In this document: piece after piece, positions 11,519-21,738 of the stretch
How the letters are laid out: each line of letters begins with the position of its first letter
Numbering within the stretch: position 1 is the stretch's first letter
Source of the DNA: Cryptomeria japonica
Lineage: Eukaryota; Streptophyta; Pinopsida; Cupressales; Cupressaceae
NCBI RefSeq assembly: GCF_030272615.1
Contig: NC_081413.1
Coordinates: 563,156,510 to 563,220,509, forward strand
Direction: 5' to 3'
Length of the DNA stretch: 64,000 nucleotides
Notes under the pieces: generated by a model
Database searches by the model: none
Seen by the model: only the letters and a program-made list of their open reading frames with translations
What the model was told of the DNA's origin: nothing
Position numbers and translations under genes: made by a program

Positions 11519-11830
11519 TGTAGGAATTAAGAGATGAATGACATGTGTCATAGGTAGAAAAGGCTAATGAATTAATTAAATAAATAAAGATTTATTTAAT
11601 TAATAGAAGAAGTGGGATTACTTAAATAAATAAAAGTATTTATTTAATTTAGGAAAACGACAATTTAAATAAAAAAAGGTATTTATTTAAATGAGAAATA
11701 AGGTTAGAAGATGATAAATGAATTAATTAAATAAATAAAGATTTATTTAATTAATAGAAGAATTAGACTTAAAATAATTAAATAAATAAAATATTTATTT
11801 AATTAGAGAGGACAATTTTAGGTGTCTACA
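11519..11830 (-). mobile_element. Short LTR-like element with AT hairpin modules
   Basis: Read on the minus strand it starts TGTAGACACC and ends CCTACA, giving TG...CA termini over 312 bases. It contains repeated palindromic modules of the form AATTAAATAAATA, spacer, TATTTATTTAATT (near 11,570, 11,625, 11,660, 11,720 and 11,790). The terminus and modules resemble the LTRs at 19,417 and 58,939. I read it as a small, internally deleted solo LTR of that broad type. No matching 5-bp target duplication is visible. Confidence 0.45.
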
Positions 11831-11937
11831 ATTATTATAAATTTATATAATTTCAATCAAATTTATGCAAAATTAATTATAACCTAGATTTTATTTCTAA
11901 CCCTAATCTCAATTCTAAAATTACTCTTAGTTAAGAT
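11831..11937 (+). repeat. 107-bp perfect direct repeat, copy 2
   Basis: Second copy of 11349-11455. It starts exactly where the LTR-like segment ends. Confidence 0.9.
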
Positions 11938-11939
11938 GG

Positions 11940-12240
11940 TTAATTATTGTTATAAATTTATATTATTTAAATTAAATTTATGTCAAACTATTTATAATCT
12001 TAAGATTTTAAAATTTATTTTATTTTACTTTTTATATATAAATTGTGGGCTTGGGGTCCACTCATAAATTTAAAACAACTTTATGAATTGTTATAAATTA
12101 TTTTAATATTTTATTAAATATATTTTTTAATTTTTAATGATCTCTATTTACATTAATTTTCTCATAAATTAACATTTTTAAAATTGGTAATAGTAGTTTT
12201 TTTATTGATATTTAAAAAGGAAAGTTTACATTTTAACTAA
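11940..12240. repeat. AT-rich direct repeat, copy 2
   Basis: Diverged copy of the 10,520-10,740 sequence. It shares the AAATTGTGGG...TTGGGG core and the following TTTATTAAATATAT words. No gene content. Confidence 0.55.
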
Positions 12241-13440
12241 ACGAAATCATCAAGACCACCAACCAAAAGGCATCTAAAATACCACCCATCTAAACTGCCC
12301 TATAGTAACCAAGAAACCACCAAACCCAACCACCCATGCAACCACCATCCCACCAAAAAATATACAATGACTGTTAGCATACAAAATTCACTCGATACAA
12401 CATCCCAGTTTACCAAAGTTTATAAAGTTTTGTATGGTCTACATAAAAAAATCTAGAAAAACCTATAGGGATTAACCCCATAGACTGAAAACAAGAAGAA
12501 ACACCATGTAACAAAGAACAAACCACTGGAAAATACCCAGAGAAACTACTAGGGTTCATTGGCCACCCGCTTTCTCTTCCTCGTCCGTCATCCTCAACAT
12601 TCCATCGCTCTCACCTCCTCTATGGCTTATTTTAGTGCAACTTAAACCTCCATCAAGTCCACAAAAACCTTTAGGGCATCCCATCCAATGCACACCTCCT
12701 CTCTAAAATGTGCCTTGGTATGATCATCACACCACCTCACAAATGAGACGATTTTTTCCTCAGCCACATGATGAAAATTCTCAATACCTTCACAAATTTC
12801 AAAACCAACACCAAGAATCGCTCACTTGATAATCGACTCCATTCCCAAGTGGTAATCTTCCACATCAATGGCATTCATCACCTTCATAATTGGCTCCACA
12901 TAATTTTACAACTCCAAACACCATGCCAAGATGAGAGAGTACACGTCCATATTGGTTTTGTACTGATGTTCCACAACTCCAATGGTTTCCCCCATAATCC
13001 TCTGCAAACATTTCACCAATCTTTTATCTTTGAAGAGAAACATCTTGTTCAGCCGTCTCTCCAAGATAGGTCCAAGAAATAGACAAAGTTGTTTCTTTGT
13101 TTTCAATGTGAAATTCGCCTCCATTTATGCCTATTTCGACAGTGATGCCACCTCCACCAACTTTTACCTGTTATTAACTTCACACAATGCCTCTTGAAAA
13201 TTTGAGAACACTGCATTGGGAGCCACATAAACCAAACTGTCAAAATTAAAACACTCATTTAATCTCCATAAATGTAGCATACCATCATTCCCCATTGCCC
13301 TTCTTACCTAACTTAGAAAATATCACATGCTTTCCAAGGATGGATAAATGTAGGCTCATTATGACTCGTACTTGCCATAGAGGATTTAAACATTCACATC
13401 CAACAGTGTCCATCTAAAATCTTCAAACTTTATTTCAGCC
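12241..13440 (-). other. Possible 3' tail of LINE C
   Basis: On the minus strand this follows the RNase H fragment at 13440-14062 without an obvious break and contains fragmentary open frames (for example 13124-12906). The composition is less AT-rich than the flanks. It may be the C-terminal tail and 3' UTR of the same LINE, but no conserved motif proves it. Confidence 0.3.
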
Positions 13441-14062
13441 TTCATGCGAGTTCATTCTTCAAGTGCACTGCATTTAATTCAGTGCCAAGTACCCTCATCT
13501 GCACCTCAAAACACTAAGGACAATGATGTCAACGACCAACTAGGTTGACCAAAGTATTTCCTCATCAACACTATCCCACCATCGGCTTACAAAAGGGTTC
13601 AAATCATATGCCACATTGGACAAAAAGTCTGCCACCCCATTCCTTGCCCTTCTAATATGTGAAATTCAAAAATCTTGAAAAGAAAGTAACTTTGAACAAA
13701 TGATTGGAATAAATTTACTAATACACCAACTTGGAGAAGAGCCCTTTAAGATTGCATCAATTACAATTTTGGAATCTCCTTCTAAGTGTAGCTTCAAAAT
13801 TTTAAGATTGCTATCCAACTTTACTGCAAGCAATATTGCTTTCACCTCCACCTCATTATTAATCCCATCCTGCAACCTTTGAGCTCCTTTAATTAACACC
13901 TTTCCTTTTGCATCACAGGCCACACATCATGCACCTGAGATTCTCAGATTACCTCTCGAAGCCCCATCGAAATTTACTTTAACACACCCTTGCTCCAGCT
14001 TGACCCAAACACTGCCAGATCCACCTCCATCACTAAGATTAGCCCTAGAAACCCCATGAACA
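13440..14062 (-). pseudogene. LINE C: RNase H domain fragment
   Basis: The minus-strand frame shows the RNase H signature in order: KVNFDGASRGN, NNEVEVKAILLAV, LEGDSKIVIDAI, then SHIRRARNGVADFLSN. This is the RNase H at the end of ORF2 in many plant LINEs, here with its acidic residues in place. Only this domain is recognisable; the endonuclease and RT are missing upstream, so the fragment is heavily truncated. A TGA follows the first motif and more stops follow the last. It could also come from a separate RNase H-like transposon gene, but the motif style matches the domain in LINE A. Confidence 0.75.
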
Positions 14063-14089
14063 TGCCTGCTCATAAATTGACACTTTATT

Positions 14090-14985
14090 TATTATGAAAC
14101 ATTATATTTTTGCATTCTATAATAATAAATGACCAAATATTAATCTAAATATTCATATAAAAACTCTTATAAAATTAAATTTAAAAATATTTATATATTT
14201 TGTTTCACTTAAATTCAAAACTGGATTATCTATTAAATGTGTAAAAAATATTTAAAATTTATTTATTTATAAAAAAATAAAAAACAAACACAAATTTTAA
14301 AAAACAAATTATATATTTAATATTTTTAATAGCATATGCACTTTAAAAATTGTATGTTTTCTTTTATAAAGATAAAACATAATATAACTTGTTCATTTAT
14401 TTAAGAGGTAATAAAAAAGTCTATACGTCAATGGGTTGGGATAGGATAAGAGAGCTTAATTTAAAAAAAATGTTATTCAGGAGAATCTAATCTTGTTGAA
14501 ACACAAAAATTTATTATAAATACAATATACTTTGGGTGTGTGATTTATTTATTAGTGTTTATTTAGGATTTGTATGCTAACAAGGACAATTGCCCGTATC
14601 TGAAATGTATAGTATAGCTATAAAAAGAACTACAAAATCTAGTAGTGTGAACATACACTCAGATAACGTATTGAATGCATCGTGTTATAATTTCATTGGA
14701 GCTCAAAACTTTTTGGTAAATTTTGAACAATTTTGTTTCTCCATCAGGAGGAGAATCCCCACCATATTATAGCTTATCAGCTAATTATTTCTTTTAAAAT
14801 ATTATTATATTATTTCTATCATAGGTTTCTTTCTTTTCATCAATCTTTTTTTGCTATTTTGGGCGAGGGTTGAGCTATGAAATATAGCAAAATCCAAACC
14901 AAATAAGGGAGCAAAGTTGGCAAATAAGAATCTTTAAAATTGTGCTTTCAACTTCAATGCTTATCATTGTGTTTTGTGTTTCTTT
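14090..14985. other. AT-rich, no recognisable gene
   Basis: Very AT-rich sequence with poly-A and poly-T runs. A 60-codon frame at 14,590 has no motif. No LTR termini or RNA genes seen. Confidence 0.5.
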
Positions 14986-15047
14986 TCACGGATTCTTGCT
15001 GACCTCCTATAGGGGTTTCTACCACTATAGATGCCTATCAATGTAAC

Positions 15048-15345
15048 TAGACTACAAAAAATAATATAATTTTAGTGTAATCCTGTTTTTTAGGGATAGT
15101 AATTATGCAACAAGAGTAGATAATAATTAGAGAGTAGTCATGGAGGCATCAAAGTGGAGCCTATGAATATTTGTTGTCTATTCTTTATTCACTAGTCCTC
15201 TATCCAAGAAAACATATTTGGCAATTATCTAGGCACAAAGAAAGAAAATAAAAAATAGACTTACGAGATCTTCAAAGTGTATAAGGTTTTGTATTCTTTG
15301 TTTTAATGTCTCTTCATTTAAAATGAATGACACAATTGCTTTCAT
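15048..15345 (+). repeat. Unclassified dispersed repeat, copy 1
   Basis: The sequence recurs in inverted orientation at about 60,590-60,905. Shared words include AATAATATAATTTTAG, CAACAAGAGTAGATAATAA, AGTAGTCATGGAGGCA, AAAGTGGA, CCAAGAAAACAT and GTGTATAAGGTT. A direct repeat (TTCTTGYTGACCTCYTATAGGGGTT pattern, IUPAC) flanks it at about 14,995 and 15,350. No coding capacity. The class of element is unknown. Confidence 0.75.
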
Positions 15346-15399
15346 AAATTCTTGTTGACCTCTTATAGGGGTTGTTGTCATCATAGATCCTTATAGACG

Positions 15400-16040
15400 T
15401 ACTTTTAAAGGGGAAAATTAGGTTACTTGACAATTTACAACAATGAAGGATAAATCACCAAATCACCTATTTTTGCTTTGGGGGAGATGATGCCATTACA
15501 TTCAAAAGAGGGGGTAAATCCACTAAATTCAATCACCAATTAGATTAGGACTGAATACTAAGTAGATTGATTGAAATGGAATATGTTTAAGCCTCTTTTG
15601 TAAGTTGATTAGTTGAATTAAGACTAAGTGTTGAAAATGAAGACAAATATGAGAAAACAATGAGCTACAGATTCAGGATTTTGTTGTGCACCTGGATTTG
15701 AGAAGTTTGAGATTATTCAGAGCTTCTCTGCAAAATCTCCCAAAGGTGGCAGGGACCATGTGTCTGGACTAGGTTGCCCACCCTTTTGGTCCTCCAAAAT
15801 TTCCATGCGTCAAAAAGGGTTTTTCCATCTCTGCAAATAAAGCTTAATTCTAGAGGTACAGTTGTGCACTTGCTTCCTACACACAGAAGGAAAGGGAGAT
15901 GTGTTGGGAATAGAGGTTTGCCTTTAGGTCAAACCCCTATTTGGGAATTAAACAAGTGGTTGAAATAATGTAATTGAAATGATTGAAAGTGGAAATCCTC
16001 CTCTTTAAGGGGATGTTGAATTGACTAAAAATGAAATGTT
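15400..16040. other. No recognisable gene; possibly part of a minus-strand LTR
   Basis: Contains a 64-codon frame (15,774) without motifs. Since a solo LTR is inserted at 16,046-17,249, this stretch may be the continuation of the minus-strand LTR that starts at 17,766, but I could not fix its far end. Confidence 0.3.
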
Positions 16041-16045
16041 TATAC

Positions 16046-17249
16046 TAATAAGCTTATAAGGCACTGAGAGGGGGGGGGGGGTGAATCAATGCAAGCAAAA
16101 ACTTAATAAATCTGATAACAACTTTCACCAACTTGAAAATCAATAAGCATGCAAGAAATATTACCACATAAGCAAACATCCAACAAAGCATGCAAACCAT
16201 AACACAATGATTTTTCATGTGGAATCCCAACTAGGAAAAAACATGGTGGGAATTAGTACCCACAAGGATCTTCTAACTACAGTATAGAGATTTGATGGGT
16301 TAAGTTCATACAACCATCATGTTAGGGGCACACTCAGTTAAGAGTGTTTTAGCCTAGTTAAGAGCTATACAATAAGGTCTGTTAGGACCCAACCCTATTA
16401 GGAGCTATGCACGTTACTAGGATTTACAAACACAAGCTACTAATGTGTCACCTGGTTAGAGGATTTCACTGTCGGACTTGGTAGGATCCTACCACACCCT
16501 GTTAGGAGTGACCTTGTTAGAGGATTTTCTTGCTGCAACTGTTAGGAAGACAACAAGTTCAACTGATATGAATTTAGCACCTTTGTGCTTGATTAGATCC
16601 GCTTCTTCTTAGCTTCTATCATTGACTAGACATCAATACCTAACTTATCCTTCAATCGCTCGATAAAATTCTCACTCTTGATACATGAAATCATACAACT
16701 TACACCTCCTTATAAAGAACTCTGTTAGGTCGGTTAAGAACCTTGGAACAATTCCCTAGGTTCTTTGAATCTAGTCACCTTTTACATTTTCCCACTCATT
16801 ACACTTTTCTCTTGTCAAAAAAATAATTCATAACTTAAAAAACATAACAATAAGTCTACCGGTTACCAATCAAACTAACTCTGCTACACCAGTTCTCTGA
16901 TCTTCCTGACTGTGACTGGAAAATCCATCATAACTTGCTCAATACACCGAATCTGCTGATGTGATTTGGAACATAGGTGCATGTTCCTATCTTCAACACT
17001 CTTATAAAACCGCAACGTCTAACTCTTCACCAATCGTCCGTACCAGTCTCTTGATCACCACTCTGTTCTTGTTTACTGGTTGACAACAACTTAGCATTTT
17101 TGTTGTCTAACTGATTCCACTATCGGTTAGGCTATACCGGTTGGTCTAGATGACCTAGATGACTAAAAAAACATGGTTTCCATCAATGAAAACACAAATA
17201 AAGTCATCAAACAACCTATTACAACTATATCATCATCGTCAAGCCAACA
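16046..17249 (-). mobile_element. Solo LTR of a copia-type family
   Basis: On the minus strand it starts TGTTGGCTTGACG and ends near a C-rich CACCCCCCCC...CTCTCAGTGCC block, as the LTRs of the copia element at 34,449 end in CACCCCTCCCC...CTTAGGAC. TATAC occurs at 16041-16045 and 17250-17254 and would be a 5-bp target duplication if the terminal CA has mutated to TA. The central part (16,320-16,560) carries the ladder of GTTAGGAG/GTTAGAGGAT words shared with the other LTRs. No internal coding region, so a solo LTR. Confidence 0.7.
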
Positions 17250-17766
17250 TATACCTCCTTGTGAAGTTTTGCTTGCCTCCACATATAATTATGATTTCAT
17301 GAATTAGAATGATGATCTCCTCTTCAATGCTTGAAATATTGACTCTTTTTCTGCTCCAAAGCTTGAAGGAACACTAAAAATTCTCAATTTATCTTTAATT
17401 CTTGAATGCTTGAATGATTGGATGCTTAATAATGATTGTGGATGATCATGGATGTTCAAATGTGAGGGTAAATGAATAAATTTTTGACACGAGTAGACAT
17501 AGAGGGGTTTTCCCGCTCCAAATTGAGATAGGTTAGGGGGAGGGGCCCAAGGATAGGTCCCCATTAAGGGGGACTAGGGTGCCATGCCTTGGTCCTGCCC
17601 TAATTTGGGGTAGGATCAAGGTGGCAGTTGGGTGCATCATTGGGTGGAATGAAGTTTTTTACATGTGTGAGCATAATCAGGTCTTTGATTAGGCTGAGGG
17701 GCACAAAAAATAAGGCACATACCCAAATACGATTGAAAATTGCAAGGGGTGTAATTTTAGGATGCT
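17250..17766 (-). mobile_element. Start of the 3' LTR of a minus-strand LTR element
   Basis: On the minus strand an LTR begins TGTAGCATCC at 17766, immediately after a purine-rich tract. It runs leftwards and is then interrupted by the solo LTR at 16,046-17,249. Its far end was not identified. The element internal region lies to the right and includes the reading frame at 18,451-19,416. Confidence 0.6.
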
Positions 17767-17785
17767 ACATTTATCCCCCACTTTA
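17767..17785 (-). promoter_or_regulatory. Polypurine tract
   Basis: Minus strand CTAAAGTGGGGGATAAA directly precedes the TGTAGCATCC terminus. This is the expected position of the plus-strand priming site of an LTR retrotransposon. Confidence 0.65.
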
Positions 17786-18450
17786 GCGAGAGTACGAGCT
17801 TATGAAAATACTCATGGTAAAGTACAAGGAATTCATATTGAAAGACTTTCACCAAGTTCAAAGAGGCAAGACACACCAAGCCCCCAGTGGACTTTAGGAT
17901 CTTACGACTTCAATGATAAGGTAAAAGGGAAGATCATGAGAGAGAAAGGGAGAACCATGACTACAACTAGTAAGGTTCTCTTACTATGAGTCATGAAAAG
18001 AAAAAGCACCAAAAATTACAAAGCAAAGACAAAGTTCACTAAGTAACTTTAAGTATCAAAAGAGAGAATCATGAGTGGAGTGTATACCACCACTTTAAAG
18101 TGATTGCACATGCCTTGCCGAGAGCAATTTATTTAAGGTAGGATACATCCAAATATATATATATATATATATATCTGTGCATAGAATTGTCCTCATCCCC
18201 CAAAGAAAGGAAACCAACATGGATGAAGGGAACACATGTGTCTTTTGAGTCAACATGGAAGAGACTGAAAGAGATCTCAATGCTTTGCATCGTCCTCAAG
18301 TAGACAACACTAGGGACAACAAATAGAAGAATAGGGAAACAAATAGAAGAATATCACAAATAAGCAAGAGAGGAGAGAGAAAGAGAATCTATAGTGATAA
18401 TGAAGCTAATCAAGCATGTTATCCTCCCCTTGACCTTGCTAATCATTGTT
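17786..18450 (-). other. Non-coding 3' region of the minus-strand LTR element
   Basis: Lies between the end of the proline-rich frame and the polypurine tract. It contains a (TA)n run at 18,154-18,174 and no family motif. Confidence 0.5.
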
Positions 18451-19416
18451 TCAAGAAGGTGGATAACACACAAGAGGATCCACAACAGTAGATGGAGCTA
18501 TCACAAGTTCCGGATAAGGACCATTCTCTAATAATGAGTCCCTTTGTTCATTACTAGGAGCTAGTATTAATGCTTTTGAAAATTTTGCAGATAAATCATT
18601 GTCAACATCAATATATTCATATTAATCATTAGAAATATTAGGATCAACAGTTTCATCATTAACAACATTTTAACTTATTTCTTCATCAAGATTTATAAGA
18701 ACAGGAGCTCTAATAGGAATAGAACTTGAACCATCATTTGTTTTAAGCATTTTGTGTCTTGGAGAATTAGGTTTAACCTCTTGTTTAGGAGAAAATATAA
18801 TGATGTCAACAATTGGTGTTTTAGGATAAGAAATGGTTTGGGAAACAACTTCATGAGCTCTAGCATGACATCTTTGTCGGCGATCTCTCATACAATGGTT
18901 TCATCTAGTTTTGGCTGAAGGTTTAGGTTCATTAGGTATAGGCTTTGTCTATTATTTTAGGGAAGAATGAACGGGATGAGGTCTTTTAGTTTGGACAATA
19001 AGAGAGGCCATTCATTTCTCTCTATAAGATGAAGGAGGAGGAACCACACCATATAAAGGAGGAATGTGAGGTGTAGGAAGGAGACCGGGTTCATCATAAG
19101 GAGGAGGGACAAGTTTAGCCTTAGGAGGAATAGATTGATTCTTAGGAGAAAGGCCTTTTCTACCTTTGGGAGGAAGAGTAGACTCATCCATAGGGGAAGG
19201 AATATATTCTTCCTTAGGAAGAAGAATATCACTTTCCTTAGGAGAAAGGATACTCTTCTCTTTAGGAGAAGGAATAGGTGCCTCTTTAGGAAGAAAATTA
19301 TTTCTTTCCTTAGGAGGAAGACTGATCTTATCCTAAAGAAGGGGTATATGATTGTTAAGGGGAATGCTAAGTGTTGGATTTATAGGTTTAATGACAATAT
19401 CATCTCATTTTTCTAA
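18451..19416 (-). pseudogene. Decayed proline/PKE-repeat reading frame of a minus-strand LTR element
   Basis: A single minus-strand frame can be followed from the edge of the Tat LTR (19416) to a TGA at 18451-18453, about 320 codons, with roughly eight internal stops and no frameshift that I can see. The upstream part (19,020-19,400) is built of repeated short units such as LPPKE, PSPKE, LSPKE and LLPKE. A basic CMRDRRQRCHARAHE segment follows near 18,890-18,850, and then an acidic Asp/Glu/Asn-rich part to the end. The frame ends 0.7 kb before a polypurine tract and LTR start, so it belongs to an LTR retrotransposon, near its 3' side. It is cut at 19,416 by the Tat element. I do not recognise the domain. 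It could be an accessory ORF or the gag of a non-autonomous element. Confidence 0.5.
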
Positions 19417-19754
19417 TGTTGATATGATCTTAAATACACATAAAAATGACTATGAGCAATTAAATAAATATTTTATATTCATTTAATAATTATTTTTCTA
19501 GGAAAAGAATAATTTATTTAATTTATTTCATGTCCTTCTATTAATTAATTTAATTGAAACATTTTATAAATTAATTCGTTATATCCTTTTCTTCTAATCA
19601 ATTAATTAAATATCCAATATTTAATTATTCTTCTATCCTATAGTCTCATTAATTAAATAATTTCTTAATTATTTAATCATTTTTCCAACTCATCCTTCCA
19701 TCTCCACTTCATCTTTCCTTTGCCAACTCATCCATCATGTGGCTAAATTAATTC

Positions 19755-19781
19755 AACAAAACAAAACAAAACAAAACAAAA
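19755..19781 (+). repeat. (CAAAA)n microsatellite
   Basis: About five CAAAA units inside the Tat 5' LTR. Confidence 0.9.
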
Positions 19782-20103
19782 TAATTTATTAGCCACTTAT
19801 CTCCAACTTCCAAAATAAATGAAATATTGTGTACGTATACATATTTCCTAACTTTCTTCTATATTCTCTCCAACATCCCTATATCTTAGGAGGACTTGAG
19901 TCCACTTGTCCTCTCATTCCTACATCTTCTCCAACTATCCTATATCGTCTCAAGTCTTTAACTCAGTCAAGGTGAGATGAGTGGCACTTGTCTTCTCCTT
20001 CTCCCTTTCTCTCAACCTTCAACCTCTTGCTCATAGCCATCCAATTTGCAAGATTCGATCATGGCCATTGATCTCTACCACCTATGCTCATGCACTTAAA
20101 ATC

Positions 20104-20111
20104 TATAAAAA
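20104..20111 (+). promoter_or_regulatory. Probable TATA box of the Tat LTR
   Basis: TATAAAAA followed by a GAGGTCTCC stretch, about 440 bases before the LTR end. The solo LTR at 58,939 has TATAAAG at the comparable place. Confidence 0.5.
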
Positions 20112-20547
20112 GAGGTCTCCTAAGCCATTTTGAAACTAATAGACTAATAGATAATCATATAGTCATTTTAGGAGTCTTCATCTTGCATCCGTGAGTTTGA
20201 GTTTGAAGCAATTAGCAATTTTAGAATTTCTTTCATGACTTAATATCATGTTAGATTAAATCATTTGCATATGCATATCATAGTATCAATTAACTACCAG
20301 TCCATTCTTCATATGCCATCTTGGAAGCTACCAATGCTTGTCTGAGAGCAAATTATCTACAACCAGGAATAATGGAGTTAGGACACAATGAGACTTAAAT
20401 CATGAAGGTAATAATGTTTTTATTTTATATTCATTTCATGTAGTTTCATTGGTTGAGTTTTAATTTCCTGTAGTATTTCCTTTGTATTTTGTGAAGCTAA
20501 TATGTTGCAGGTAGTATTTTGAAGGTGAAATTCAAGTTGACATATTT

Positions 20548-20565
20548 TGGCGCCCATCGTGGGGG
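20548..20565 (+). promoter_or_regulatory. Primer binding site of the Tat element
   Basis: TGGCGCCCATCGTGGGGG lies five bases after the LTR end. TGGCGCC... primer sites are common in plant Ty3/gypsy elements of this branch. The exact tRNA is not determined here. Confidence 0.7.
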
Positions 20566-20599
20566 CTCGAGCCTCGCATATATCTTTCTAACATCTTGT

Positions 20600-20965
20600 C
20601 TATTTCTCGTAAACATAAATTTAACGCATTTGTATTCTTGATTCATGCCTGTGTGAATTCTTACAATGCATTCATTTAATAAATTAATGCTTTTGTTTTG
20701 CAGGTTAACGCATTTGACATTTAGGTTAGCGTTTTTGTTTGTAAATCAATGCATTTATTCATCAGATTAGCACTTTCATTTCATAGGTTAACACATTTAG
20801 AATTTAGGTTAGCACTTTTGTCTGCTTGTTCATGCATGTAGTCTGTAGAGCAATATTTTTTGTTTCTCCAGTTCACACATTTGTCGCCTAGGTTAGCTCT
20901 TTTGAGGTAGAAGACAACGCATTTGCTAGGATAGCACTTTTGTTCTCAACTAGCAAGCTTTTTTG
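20600..20965 (+). repeat. Short-motif ladder in the Tat leader, part 1
   Basis: Two related words alternate roughly every 20-30 bases: TTAACGCATTTG (or AACACATTTG, AATGCATTTA) and TTAGCACTTTTG (or TTAGCGTTTTTG, TAGCTCTTTTG). The same ladder resumes at 31,690-31,930 beyond the nested insertions, which shows that both stretches belong to one original leader. Confidence 0.75.
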
Positions 20966-21738
20966 TAGGTTTGAATGTCCAAGAACTGAAAAATTTCAAA
21001 AAACTAACATATCTATGTGCAGGGTGAAGTAAATTTCATGCATTTCCTCACATAGTTAATTAGGAGTTTTATTTTGGAGAGTAATGTATCATACCTTGCT
21101 CATTTAGCTTAACTAGGGGGACAATTGACAACATGCAACTTGCATTTTGAGTGATTTCTTTAAAGTAGTTGCACATAGATTGTAGAAGGCTAAAAATAAA
21201 CTTGTGTGTTTTGTGCTTGATGAAGTAGTAGGCAAGTATGCTCTCACCCTCATACAATGATCAGAAAACTAGACCTACTTTTATTTATGTGTAATCTTTA
21301 GAGGGCTTCCTTCCCGAGCTTCCTTGAGGGGGCCAGTGAGAGGGGAACGACCCAAGTGGAAACGAGGTAATACCGAGTCCTTCTGATCCACTCTAAGTAA
21401 ATCGTGTTTATGATGAAAGTAATAAACAACATATGCTGATTAGTTCATACCGACACTATGTTTCCCCATAAACCCTATGGAGCGTAACCTCTATAGAATG
21501 GGAACCTTTTGTATTTATAGAGTGTAGAGTGCCGCATGTATGGCCACATGACCGAAAGCCTTTACTAAAAACTACTTGTACTAGTTGCCAAAATCCTTCT
21601 AATCGTTGGCACAGGAGGTTAGACCTTTGAAGCGGCTGACACACATACAGTTCTTAGTAGAGATATGAAGTTTTCCATGAGAAGTTTTTATGGAAACTGG
21701 TGCTTGGCTTCCATGGAGAAGTGAGTGCCAAGGGTGGA
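20966..21738 (+). other. Tat leader, non-coding
   Basis: Sequence between the motif ladder and the gypsy insertion. Short frames only. It continues at 30,032 on the other side of the inserted element. Confidence 0.55.

Larger units (their letters stand above)
19417..20542 (+). repeat. 5' LTR of the Tat element
   Basis: Starts TGTTGATATGATC and ends AAGTTGACA, five bases before the primer site. The first 280 bases hold a ladder of AT palindromes. Downstream come a (CAAAA)n run at 19,755-19,781, TATAAAAA at 20,104 and CATATGCATATC at 20,267. The start is supported because the minus-strand reading frame on the left is cut exactly here; the 3' copy is absent, so the ends cannot be checked by LTR alignment. 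Confidence 0.65.

Noticed and set aside
20600-20965. CRISPR-like spacing of short motifs
   Set aside because: Motifs are 8-12 bases, alternating and degenerate, and the DNA is plant nuclear; no direct repeats of CRISPR size and no cas genes.
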